Source of the DNA: Bolinopsis microptera
Lineage: Eukaryota > Ctenophora > Tentaculata > Lobata > Bolinopsidae
Direction: 5' to 3'
Assembly: GCF_026151205.1 (NCBI RefSeq)
Contig: NC_087073.1
Location: forward strand, 14,403,837 to 14,467,836
DNA: 64,000 nt
Within the stretch, counting starts at the first letter, position 1. Each line of letters starts with the position of its first letter. The position numbers and the translations under genes were made by a program. Below, piece after piece: positions 22,685 to 34,693 of the stretch. The notes beneath the pieces are model-generated. The model was not told the DNA's origin, made no database searches, and was given only the letters and a program-made list of their open reading frames with translations.

Positions 22685-25608
22685 ATGAGTAGATATAATG
22701 ATACTAGGTAAGTAGTTTTAATCAGACGATACACGTCTTTCAGTAATTGCACTAGTCTGATACAGTCTCAATCTAAGAGCACTCCATGATTTATTATGGA
22801 ATTTTAGAGCCCACAATCAACAGCCAATCGCATCCTATTCAGACTTTTTCACACCTTTTCTTTTTAAGTATATTATACACATACCGTAATTTGACCATCA
22901 TTCTCCAATTCAGGCACCAGCATAGAGGTGGCACAGCACACCCCAGAGGAGGCTCTCTGATGAGAGGAGGGCGAGGGAGAGGTCCACCACAACGTAGTCC
23001 TAACCTTGAAACCAGACCTCCCAACGGTGCACAGCACAACGGTTCTAACACTCATACTAGACCTATTGGTAATGCCAATGGTGACAGAGGAATCAGTAGA
23101 ATCAGCGATATTGATAGCGGGGGTGTGGCCGGAGCAGGGGCTGTAGGTGGATCATGGAGTAGGGGTCCTTCAGGCCCTCCTCCCCGAAGTAGAGCTCAGC
23201 CCAGAGAGTTCAATAGAGGGAGCAGATTTTCTAGTAGTCGAGGCGGTCAATCACAACCTAGACGCGATTTTGGAGTGCGAGGTCTTGGTAATAAGGAGGA
23301 GATACCTCATGATTTGAAACCTGTTGATTGGGAAAGTCAGACTTTGGAAACAATAAACAAAGTGCATTATAATGTAAGATTTTCTATACCAGATTTTATT
23401 CATGCTTTTCATTTGAATCTCTGGAGGTTTCGCTATTTTCAGACTCGTCTAAAATTTCTAATTTAATAATTTGCAGCTTAACCACCAGACTAACGGGTGT
23501 TTTATCAGGAGCACGACGCTACATCAACAAGACCTTCAGAAGAGATCAACAAATGGAGGGGGGAATGTAAAATGACAGTATCAGACACGTGCCCAAATCC
23601 TATCCTTAAATTTGAGGAAGTTTCCTTTCCAAACGCCATTAAAAGCGTAATCCAACAGAACAAGTTCCAAGAACCTACACCAATTCAGGCTCAAGGCTGG
23701 CCTATAGCGCTGTCCGGGCGGGACGTTATCGGTATTGCTCAGACAGGTAGCGGGAAAACACTCGGGTTCACTCTGCCAGGACTAATTCATATAAACGCTC
23801 AACCCCCGGGAAATGTGGGTCCTATTGCCTTGTGCTTGTGTCCTACCAGAGAACTTGCCCAGCAAGTAATGGAGGTCTGTGAACAATACACTACTGCCAT
23901 GCGAATGAGAGCAGTTTGTTTGTACGGAGGCTCCAGCAAATATCAGCAGATCCGACAACTGGCTGACGGAGTAGAGTTTGCTATCGCCACTCCGGGCAGA
24001 CTTATAGACTTACTGAACACTAAGAAGATCAGTTTGAGGCGTTGTTCTTATTTAGTATTGGACGAGGCAGATCGCATGCTGGACATGGGGTTTGAGCCAC
24101 AAATCAGCGCTATAATTTCACAAATCAGACCAGACCGTCAGACTCTAATGTGGTCAGCAACCTGGCCCGAAGAGGTCCAGGAACTCGCCCACAAGTTCCT
24201 CAAAGATCCACTTCAAATAAACATAGGATCAGAGAAACTGGTGGCGAATCATGCGATTAAACAAGTAGTAGAAGTGATAGAGGACTTTGAGAAGTTTGAT
24301 AAACTGAAAATGTTACTGCAGCAGATTACAGACGAGGGTGATAATAAAACTCTTGTGTTTACTGATACTAAACGTATGGCTGACAATATTGCCAACGAGC
24401 TTAAAGGTGGAGGGTAAGTGTTCAGTCCTTGGAAATTTATTTCTTCAAGAAACTTCAAATTGGAGTATCAATTCTTCCGTTAGACTCTGATAAGCATTTT
24501 GTAGATATATGATTAAAATCATGCTAGGTGAATTTCTAGACTAAAATATATGAAACTTTATTCACCAGTTGGACGGTGGAATCAATGCATGGTGATAAGA
24601 GGCAGGAAGATCGAGAACGGATTCTCTCAGATTTCAAGCGGGGATACATCTCCATTTTAGTGGCCACTGATGTAGCCTCTCGTGGAATAGGTATGTTGTA
24701 ACGTATAAGTAAACTTATTTACTACGCAAGTGAATTGTATTGTTCCCATCATTAGGTTAACTTAGACTAGAAATGCACACTTTTCATGATACACTGCATT
24801 GTACTTAAAGATACAAAGTGTAAATATCGACAAAACTAAATATGTACTGTAAAAGAATTCTCTCACGTCACGAGCTTAGTATTGTACTAACATCTGCTGA
24901 CGATCGCAAATATTTCAGACATTTCCGACATTACGAACGTTATAAATTTCGACTACCCGAACACCTCTGAAGACTACGTCCACCGAATTGGCAGAACAGC
25001 GCGCGCCTCCCGCAAGGGAACAGCCTACACCTTCATCACACCTAACGACTCCCGGAATATAGACGATCTTGTGGAGGTCCTGAAGGAGGCTAATCAGGAG
25101 ATCCCTCATGCTCTCATGATGATGAGGGAGTGTTTCGGGGGAACCAAACCTGGTGCGTAATCATCACTTATCATCATCTAGTATCTTTGTTATTGAATGA
25201 ATCTTATATTTTTTAATTTAGAGGATCGTATCAGTACTCACTCTAAAAGTTGTAGCATGGTTTTTCTTTTAATGGAATACTAAGTACTGATAAGCCATCT
25301 TTACAGAGAAGAAAGTGTGGGTACCCAAACACGCGAAGAGGAAGATAGAAGCTCAAGCGCGTGAAGCTGAACGGAAGAGACTGGCCCAGACCCCCACGTG
25401 CTCCACAGCCGACCAAAAACCTCTTTACGCTTGGGACGACCCCAACAAAGAGGACAGTGACAGTGATGTGGAGGTACGGAAACGTCAGAACTGTCCTGAA
25501 ACAGACGACGACTGGGCGGCCCTGTACGGGAACGCAGGGGACCCTGGGGACAGGGGTAAGGGACAGGAATCAGAAACTAATGAAACTAATGAGCCAGAAA
25601 ATGGTTAA
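22685..25608 (+). CDS. DDX5/DDX17: DEAD-box ATP-dependent RNA helicase, DDX5/DDX17 (p68/p72) type
   Basis: The six exons are 22685-22707, 22914-23373, 23509-24413, 24569-24690, 24919-25152 and 25307-25608; all phases agree and the product is about 681 aa. The short first exon (MSRYNDT) joins an RGG-rich N-terminal region typical of nuclear p68/p72 proteins. The two RecA domains carry every expected motif: Q motif (TPIQAQGWP, about residue 215), I AQTGSGKT (about 238), Ia PTRELAQQ, Ib TPGR, II DEAD (about 346), [15 protein letters not shown] (about 494) and [10 protein letters not shown] (about 525). The tail is charged and ends in a Glu/Thr/Asn-rich stretch. The NxEH spacing before the helicase core and the two-domain sequence match DDX5/DDX17 better than DDX43, but I cannot decide orthology. 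The family unwinds RNA in splicing, transcription and miRNA processing. Confidence 0.92.
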
Positions 25609-26327
25609 TTGGACGTTAATAATTAAAACGACATATTCCACAGACTATTTGATGTTGACACATTTATATTTTTACTCGTTTTTTTTGGACCTTTTGTTTT
25701 TGGGTCAAAGTTTAGCCTTTACTAAGTTATTTGATTACAGTTATAATGGATATATTGCTGCTGAAGCTTTCAACCATTTTTGAAATAGAGATTTTCATTT
25801 GTTCACCACCCCTCCGAACTTATTTTATGACGGTAGCACAAAAACTTGAGGATTTATTCTTTGCATTGTAAACATTAAAGAGAAACGTTATAGATACGAT
25901 ATAATAATAATGTTATACAAATTAATATGTTTAAGTTAGAAAATTCAAACTTAGTCAGGAAATACAATTAGCACCAATTCAGCAGCTGCTAAGCTATTTT
26001 AGTTTATTTAGTTGAATTTGATGAATGAATTTAATATAATATATCGTAATTTAAGAGAAAGAGCAAATAATATTCCTTAATAACATTATCAATACCAAGC
26101 TCCTCCATTAGAAAACGATTAAAATAATAAGAATCAAGTTAACTCTGATTTGTCTAGAATTTGTATAAAACACGTCCTATTCCCGCCTTATCTAATATTA
26201 CTGCTCATCCAGACCTGCTGTTTGATTTCAATCTGCCAAACAGGGCTCCTCTAGTAGTGATCAACCCTATCACTTCTCTCTGTTTTACTAATTGTAGATT
26301 GTTCTGTCACAGCTCTAGGATCCACTG
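25609..26327. other. Convergent intergenic region
   Basis: Helicase 3' UTR followed by AT-rich DNA up to the 3' end of the minus-strand membrane-protein gene. ATTAAA-type signals occur (for example near 25873). I see no other gene. Confidence 0.5.
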
Positions 26328-28110
26328 TTATTGTACTAGTTCATGTTTTAGCATGTACGCCCATTCTTCCTTCACGTTTCTATTGGGATACTTCTCCTCT
26401 ATTCCTGCAAATTAAGAAGTGTTAGTACAATGTGGAAATGTACATTGTACACTGCACAATATGGAAATGTACCATGTATACTGTACACATGTACATTGTA
26501 CAAATGACGTAAACCCGGAGAATTGTTACCCGGTTACCTCTTCTCTCCTTGTTTGTTGTTATCACAGAGATGTGCACTAATTCCTGCACTTACTCCTTGT
26601 TCACTGTTCAGTGTTCACGGATATAAACAGCACAAGTCTTATAAACAGTACAATATTATGTACATGTGGTAAAGTCTACACTATCTGGAGATAATCCTGT
26701 ATAAATATAAACTCTGTTTTGGACTCAGATTTACGGCTTCACTAATTACACATATGTGTATTGATATTATATATGTGTATTAATACTGTATTAATATTAC
26801 TGTCGCTCTTAATTTGGGATATAAAGCGATATGATTATGCCAAAAAATATGTTTAGATTTCAAATTAATTTGTGATATACAGATTGAGATATGTGAACGA
26901 AATGTACATGCATTGTATGTATAGAAAAAGCTTACGATTGAGCTGAATGTTGCCGTATAGAAGACTCAGAGCGACAATAACGACATCTGAAATAAAACAG
27001 GCCACCCATATCCCGAACATTGCGAACTTTATGTGATCGTACAGTGTCATCGCTACCAACCCTGCAATATTACCATTATTAGCATAATTAGCATAATTAG
27101 TCTTTACATTTTCCCTCACGTACGTTTAGAGGTAACATGACGTTGCAATTAATAATTGTGGGTATTTTAAAAATTAAATATTATGACAACTGTATCGCAA
27201 TGTGTGTTTTACCTATGATTATGGTTAGAGAACAGAACATTATGTAGCCTAACTCCAACTTTCTCTTCGTGTTGAATAATTCTGAAAAGTGGCATTGTCA
27301 TTTAAACTGAACCATTTGGTTATACATCAAACCAGCGTGTATATAAAAACTGCATATTTATCCCATTTATGATAAGCAGCAAATCAAAAGTAATAAATAG
27401 TGTAGTATGTTAACTATTTTGTGGCTGTCTGTGCGAGCACATGTACATGTAATGAAATAACAAAAAGATTTATCTCAATAAAACGAACGTCTCATATCCT
27501 TCTCAATATCTTCAGTCTCCTTAGCGAGATGTGATCCTAGAGCGAGTTTGTGAAACCTGGACCCAGCTCCCTTTAGATGTGATCCTCCTAACGATATGCT
27601 GCTCCGGAAACTTTGAGCATAACCCACTAACTTCCTACCAAACGTCTTTCTCTTTTTACTGAAATGGGGTGTGTGAGTGTTGCTAACCTAGATAAGCTAT
27701 GTTGAAGTGAAAATAATGGTATGCTGTTCAAATCTGCATTAAGCATTCTGTTTTTTCGACAAAACAGAAACGCAATTTTTCGTTTCCTCTTTATTTTGGC
27801 GAACTCAGCTGTTAATGGAAGTTTCATATTGCAGGGTTTTGTTAATTCCTCTGCATGAAATAACATTAACAAGTGGTATGACTCACTGAACTTGGCTGAA
27901 CTTGTCCTCATCCTCCAAGTGTCCGTGTTTACCAATCTGAGTCTCGTCGTTGAGTTCCAAACAAACACTGCTCACCCTCACCTCCTTCTCCTCCTCCAGT
28001 GGGTCAGACTGACAAGAGTTGGGTGACTGTAAGTACTCGTGACCTGCTGGCACGTGGTCTATAAGTGATACTATTGGCTCGTAGTCCTCGTCCACTAGCA
28101 AGATGTCCAT
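26328..28110 (-). CDS. Two-pass membrane protein, five exons, family not recognised
   Basis: The exons on the minus strand are 28110-27887, 27658-27489, 27281-27213, 27061-26936 and 26404-26328. Their phases (2, 1, 1, 1) agree at every junction and give 221 aa. The first 75 residues are acidic and probably disordered (MDILLVDEDYEPIVSLIDH). A basic region follows (KKRKTFGRKLVGYAQSFRSS). Two membrane segments lie at about 142-162 (LGYIMFCSLTIIIGLVAMTL) and 167-191 (FAMFGIWVACFISDVVIVAL), and a short charged tail ends in KHELVQ. Most donors are good; the exon 2 donor (C|GTTCGT) is weak, but the phase supports it. The layout suggests an endomembrane or plasma-membrane protein with both ends cytosolic. 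I cannot name the family. Confidence 0.65.
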
Positions 28111-28323
28111 CTTACTACCACTCAGTTACGCTGTTGTACAGGCAGTGGTATCGGTTCCAGACCTGTTGGTGTCACAGATCTGGCTCCAGCTAATCTGGTT
28201 CCAATTCAGTATTGAGAACTTTCCAGTCTTATTTGTTTCTGGTCACAAGCAGGCATGACTCTTCCTGGGCCTCCTAAACCTATTCATTGCACTGGTGGTG
28301 AGTGGTGATATATTCAAGTTACT

Positions 28324-28407
28324 GCAAGGGGTGGTGGGGTGGTGGGGTGGTGGGGTGGTGGGGTGGATGGGTGGTGGGGTGGTGGGGTGGTGGGATGGTG
28401 GGGTGGA
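28324..28407 (+). repeat. GGTGGGGT minisatellite
   Basis: About ten copies of an 8-bp G-rich unit (GGTGGGGT) with two variant units. The regular G3-G4 runs could fold into G-quadruplexes on the plus strand. It lies 210 bp upstream of the start of the minus-strand membrane-protein gene. Confidence 0.9.
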
Positions 28408-28501
28408 GCACTTGATAACACGTGTTTATGTTAAACCTGGTGGCTGAGAAAATTATAAATCTCTACTGACAGTATAGTAGTGTATATATATTATATATGT
28501 A

Positions 28502-28544
28502 GTTGTACTGATCTACTGACAGTAGTACAGTAGATCAGTACAAC
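28502..28544. repeat. Perfect 17-bp inverted repeat with 9-nt loop
   Basis: GTTGTACTGATCTACTG at 28502-28518 is followed, after nine bases, by its exact complement CAGTAGATCAGTACAAC at 28528-28544. It could form a hairpin; the role is unknown. Confidence 0.85.
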
Positions 28545-31500
28545 ACCTCTTGTAAAGTTACTTTCTTAAAACGCTCACTACTCTATTAATACATATTAGT
28601 TAGATTAACACGACAATGGATTAATTCTAAGCTTTATTGACAATTTATGACTGTATTGATCAGCTGATGGCGGTAAAGGAATTTAGTTGTTTAATCTTAT
28701 TGGTGAGCCGCACGAAATAGTACAAGCTTACAAGATTAGATTAGATTAGAGTACAAGGCTAAGTAACAAAATAATTGACTGTAGAAAGGGTCAAGCTCTG
28801 GTGGACAACGTACACATAAGAAGCATTCATAAAATACCGGCAACAATCGAGCCAGACAACCAGACTTGCTGTATTGTACACTTAGTAAAGCTAATATCTG
28901 TTCGATCAAATCATGCGTCACACTCAGTAATTGACAAGCATTATTTAGAAATATGTAGAAATGTCGAACCAAAGAATCTACAACAAAGAAAAAGTAGCGA
29001 TCTTACAATCCGAATTTGTGTATCAAAGAAACTACGCAGTACAAAATCATTGAGCTTATTATTATAAATGAATTGCAGCAGCGGCATTTCGTGTGCCGCA
29101 GCATCCTGGTATCCTGCAATAGTGGAACAACACGTGCAAGTATACGCAAAATGAGTAGCAATAAGTATTAGTAATATCGACAACGACTGGTCCGATTTGG
29201 AGGAAATTGTGACGAAGCAGTGACCTGTTAAAACAAACTGTGCGCTAACAATCAGTGTGGGTGGTTTGCAGTATTGTGCCTCAGTGAGTCAGTACTGTCC
29301 AGTGCAGGCCGGAACTCATTACCACAGATATAAGGAGTTGGAACAGAGCGTACGTGATGTATACAGTGTGCATACTGCAGCTCTCCATACAGTACACGTC
29401 GTGTGTACTATACTGTACTGTCAGAGCTGTTACAGCGCGTTACGAAAGTGTTGGTGTACTCTCTCTCTCTCTACCTCTCTAGTACATAGCTGTATCTATA
29501 GTAGCTCTCCTCGGTTATGATTTAATGAGTACGCCCATCTGAGGGAAACCCTTTTAATGCATCTATAATAATAATTCGACTAATATTTATCAGCTGTTCA
29601 TTTGTGTTGACTGTGCAGTTATGGTTGCTCTCATTAAACCTTCAATGCAACCCAAAATACAGCAATGCAATGGAGTGATCCGGCTAATGTTTCCTGGCCT
29701 AGACATTAAAACATTTACCGGCTACGTAGTACGTGTTGTTAGTCAAAGACTTTTGTTTTTAGGTTCAAATAGTTCAGCTATATCAGGGTAGATAAGATTT
29801 CTTTGATTGAATTAAGGTTTTAGGTTCATGATCAGTTATCAAAATTGTATAAAGTTCTCAAGTCTAGCAAGTGTGTGAACTGTTGGGAAAAATAAACAAT
29901 TAACAATTAAACAATTAAGCGGTAGGGGTGTTAAAGTAGTTGTGGACCCCTTGAGGAGTGAGAGTCACTCCAGCAGTCAGCACTATGGCTAAGGAAAGTG
30001 TGGCAAGTAAATAGTAGCCTGTAGGTATATATAGTAGGTATGGTAGTAGGTATGTAGTAGGATGAACCTAACATACACTGTACCCTCTAGGCTATACCTT
30101 GATAAATTGCCTGCTCGTGACGCGGGACACCTTACACCCTTCACAGCAGCGTTATACAGGTCTGGGAAAGGTACATTGACGTATTCCTATAACGTTGATG
30201 TGACCGACAAAATGTGTAATATGTCAATTAGTGCAAATAGTGGGTAACTGTGTTCAGTCAAATTCTGTCGGTCATTCTCACCAAAAAAATTAAACTGACT
30301 AAGATTAGATTTAGACATCCAAATTAGAAATTTACAATCCTATGGCTATGCAGATGTCACAATTTATCGATCATTGAATAATTTAAATTAATACAAAACT
30401 TAGACGGCCGTTCAGCCGTTGGGCTATGCAGTAAATTATGTGGTAAAGTGGATGATACTATGTATATTTATATTCCAGTTCGAAAGCTAAGACCTAATCA
30501 GTGTATTTTGTGGCGTTTTTTAATTGTTTGACTAAACATGGCCTGATTGTACTGTTCATCCATCTCTTGTGATTGGAAACTGTTTATACCAGCGCCGCTA
30601 AATTCTTTAGCACTAAAAAGTTTTTTATTTAAACTCTTAAGCGGTTACAACTAATATAAAAGCAAAAGAATATTCTGAAACGTGCCGTTAATCTACTCTC
30701 ACTTAAAAGTAAAAGTAAAAGAGTGGACAAAAAAACGCACTGTCGTGGGTACTAAGCATAATGAGACAGGCGAATAATAAAAATTTAATCGGCTCGATTA
30801 AATAGCCGAGCAAGGGAAACTAGGCTCATTACACCGCACAACACAAACAATTATCCTCCAAACGAGAAAAATTATTTGCACATGTCACATGTGGGATAAG
30901 GAAGTGGTCAATATATTGTCGGAGATATTATAAATAATTATGAAGGTGTTACTGTATGTGGCGACATGGTGTGCATGTTACTGATATTTCGTGGTTATTG
31001 CTTTGCAAGGTAATGGGGCTGTATAAATACCTTCAACTATAATTAAACAGTGGTTCATAAACTACAAATTACAATCTTTCATTGAAAGTTTCAACTAAAC
31101 GGGTTCCACTTCCATCCAACTAAACGTAAAAAGACACACACGTACAAACATGCTCACAGTAAGATATCCGTTACAGATATACAGGATGTAAATACTACAA
31201 CTACAAGTATATGCACATCATCAGCCAAACAAATTTCACATATATCAAGTGCCCGTCGTTTCTTTAAGGGGACATACACCAAAACCTTTTTTGCCGGGAC
31301 CCGGGATTTGACTTCATATTAAGAAAGTATAGATAAAAACAATAAGATTTGATACATTGACAAATTTTTTTGAGAATACGGACGCACTTTCGGAAAAAAA
31401 TATGTTTTATTTTTGGAAAGTTTTGGAAATTTCGAGAAGTCTGTCACTGTAATACCGATATTTCAGTCATTTTAAACGTTTTTTGGCTGATTTTTTTACC

Positions 31501-33445
31501 AAACATTATTTACAATTTCTACAAGAAGCCCTACAAAGGATTTTATAATTAAACACTAGATGACGAAGTTACAGACCAAACAAGGTCGAGAGAAGCAAAA
31601 TTGAAATTTTTGCCTACTATCAAAGTTGTATATTTTACCAATCACCTAGGTCATAAGATATCGCTTCAAAAATTCTTGTGAGTATAGCTGATGATCATAT
31701 CCAACTTTTTGGAACAGGATTCCACTCGATTTAGAGTTTTAAGGTATGAAATCTGGCCTCAAAGGACTTAGTAAAATTCATCGTTAAAAAGGGCCAAAAG
31801 TATCAGTTTTTTTGAAATAATTTTTACAGAATCGTTATCAGTTTGATAAGACGAATTTTTGAGTACCAAATTTATAATACTTAAAGACACAAAATTTGTA
31901 AAAAGATGTGTACAATTTGTAAAAAATTTATAGAAGGGGGAGGGACCTTTGTATTCGAGCTAGATAATTATTTAAGACAATTTAGAGAATATCTATTTCT
32001 GTAATCAAACATTTCCTGGTTAAAGTGCATTTTTCGGAAAAGCACAATTTCTTTTGTTTAGAATTAGAGGCTATAAGTCAATCATTTCTTGTGATATCGA
32101 GCTGAAATTTTGCACGAAGTTTATTTATATCTTGTTCAAGATATGTGTAAAATAGTGATATCGCATCTGAAAAGGCTGCGTTTTTATAAATTTTGAAAGT
32201 CAAAAAGTGGTAATTTTTCTTTTCAGGCTTGTTTTGACAAAAAAGTCCGTCAAGAAACGTCGGATTGTTTTGATGGTTGACATGAAATTGTTCTTTGAAT
32301 TCTGTCGCAGTTTTTGATGCCCTCAAAAATGTGTTTATTCAACTGGAAAGTTGATCTTTTGGACCTCAAAGTCAAACAACGAATTTAGGAATATTTTTCG
32401 TTTTTCATATTTACAGATTATTCTAAAAATAAAATTTCGATAGGAATGTGCTAGAGTCAGAGACTATTGGAAGTTTGCAAAATAACCGCAACTAGCACAT
32501 TTATAATTTATATATATAATATAAGTTATGAATAACAAAACGCCCAAAAATGCTTCCTTTTAAAGTTATGGTATTGGTAGAAAATGTGATTTTTTGGCTT
32601 CGCAGATACAAAAATCACATTTTCTGGTTATTCTAATAAATGACAAAACGTAATTCGCGTAAGCAACACTGAATATAACCTACGATCATCTCTTGTGATA
32701 CTGTGATCATTAGTATGAGCTCTGAAAATTGGCTAAAATCTAATTACCCTAGGCTGTTATCTTCATAAACATATAGAATAGAAATTCGGCGGAATGACAG
32801 GCCGAGCGCCCAGTAACAAAATTATATCCCGCAGAATAAGCGTAGCTAGGGACTAGCTGGTAGAAAATAAAGTTATGCGGGCTTAACATGAAAATTATAT
32901 GGGAACTAATCTTTTAGTTCTATATACTTTTCAGTTTCTGTTAAAAGACTTTTTAAACATTTACATGCAAATTGCAAAAGTTGTAGTGTAATACTTAAAG
33001 TTAAATTGTTGATGCGACAAGAAAAGGCTCTTATCAGGAAAAGAATTATTCAACGTTTCAATGTGAAAACATCGTATTCATGATCTCAAATTATTTGTTA
33101 TGTAGTACTAATAGCGTTGAAAGTATTAAAAAATATTCTCTTGAAAGACTCTGATTTCTTAAAAGACTCTTAATTGCATCTCAATTAATATTTATAATAA
33201 ATTACCCTTGGCGTACAACCCAAACAATGAAATAAAATCTAAAAGGTCTAATCTCCTAACGTTCAGACTTTCATTTGACGACTTCAGACGTAATAGTGTT
33301 GTGCAGCTGTTAAAAGGAATTTTGCATTTGGACGTGTCGTTGATATTTAGTTATATATTACTTAATTTCTTCATCGTATATCAATAATTCAACCACATTT
33401 ATCAAAATCAATATTTTATTTTATTTAATATGAGGCCGGCCGAGT
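28545..33445. other. Long AT-rich intergenic region
   Basis: About 5 kb without a gene I can support. It contains a short CT microsatellite (29460-29478) and many short open frames without splice-site or family support. The stretch 31290-32660 is rich in A/T runs and may be an old transposon, but I find no terminal repeats or coding trace. Confidence 0.5.
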
Positions 33446-33560
33446 TTGCTACACGTTGTATACCTTTCTCGTGCACGCGAAGCGTGCACTGATCCGGCCC
33501 GGCCAGAGAGAGAGAGAGAGTCTTTTGCGCGAAAAGGGGTTGCAACGTGTGTCAAGGCCG
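33446..33560. repeat. GC-rich foldback repeat
   Basis: ACACGTTGTATACCTTTCTC near 33451 is roughly complementary to GCGAAAAGGGGTTGCAACGT ending near 33549, enclosing a perfect 8-bp hairpin (GTGCACGC gaa GCGTGCAC) and an AG microsatellite. A related sequence with GCGCGAAAAG and TGCAACGTATGTCAAGGCC lies at 60893-60931, so this is a dispersed family. Confidence 0.6.
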
Positions 33561-34693
33561 AGTCGTATCTGGTCTCACCGTCACCTCCCTTGCTTGATAC
33601 AAGAACTCTTCATTTAGCAAGGGTTCCTGTCAGTGATCTACGAGTGAGCACTCAGCACACTCATTTTTTACACTAATTTTTTACACTAGTTTTGCCTCAG
33701 ATCTATATGTTTATTTTACGTTTTTAATTTTTGATGCAAATAGTTTAAGATCATATGCATATGAATACGATGTTGTAACATTGAAACGTTGAGTATTTCC
33801 TTTCCTGATCAGAGCATTTTCCTTGTCGCATCAAACGGGTTCAAAACAAATTTCCACAAGAATACATTGCAACCATGCGACTCATGAAGAATATTCCGAT
33901 CCAGATTTTACACTCACCAGAGAGATCACTTCTTAATTTCTAGGTCAATTAAATTCTACTGATGTATCGCATCACCAATTAATCTGTGATCGTCCAACTA
34001 GAGTCTAGGTAACGCACTCAAGTAATTCGACAGAATCGAACTTTAGAGTACTTGTACCGCCATTAATGAGTATGAGGGTGCTGAGACTAGTACTAGTACT
34101 ACTAGTACTAGTAGAACAAAACATTGTTTTTTTTTATAAACAATAATATGTTAAAAGTATCAAGCCCATTTTACTTCGCACTTAACAGTCAGTTTGAAAT
34201 TGTCCCGCGAACTCTGTAACATGTATATAACTATAAGTATTGTATTAGAAGTAATGAGTCAGGGTCTTGTATTTGTAAGGAATTTTAACCTGATATCCGT
34301 GACTTGTCCAGCAAATTGTACTATCTTTATTGTTAAAACAAACAAATGTTTTGTAATAACGTTCCATCTTTCTACCTAATGATGGTGTTATATAGACATG
34401 GACACAATATGCAATACAAAGTGGAAACCGTGATAGTGTTAAAACAAAAAATAAAGTTTCCGTCGAACGCCTGCTAATGCCCTCTACTGCTGGATTCTAA
34501 GGTCTATTATATATCTTTACAACAAACTTTTCGTTGCAGTTGGTTGCCAAATTTAATACTTGCTCCGACGGTGACGTAAAGAGGTGTTTATAAGCATCGA
34601 CAGAGGACCGATAGAAAGCAAATTGTCAAAAATTCAGTCCCGCACTGACGTTTCTATTTTCTCGTCTCTCCAACTCGTGTCCCCGACTCGATC

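Noticed and set aside
28736..29520. Short open frames with hydrophobic stretches
   Set aside because: No splice-site pairs with agreeing phase and no recognisable domain could be found.
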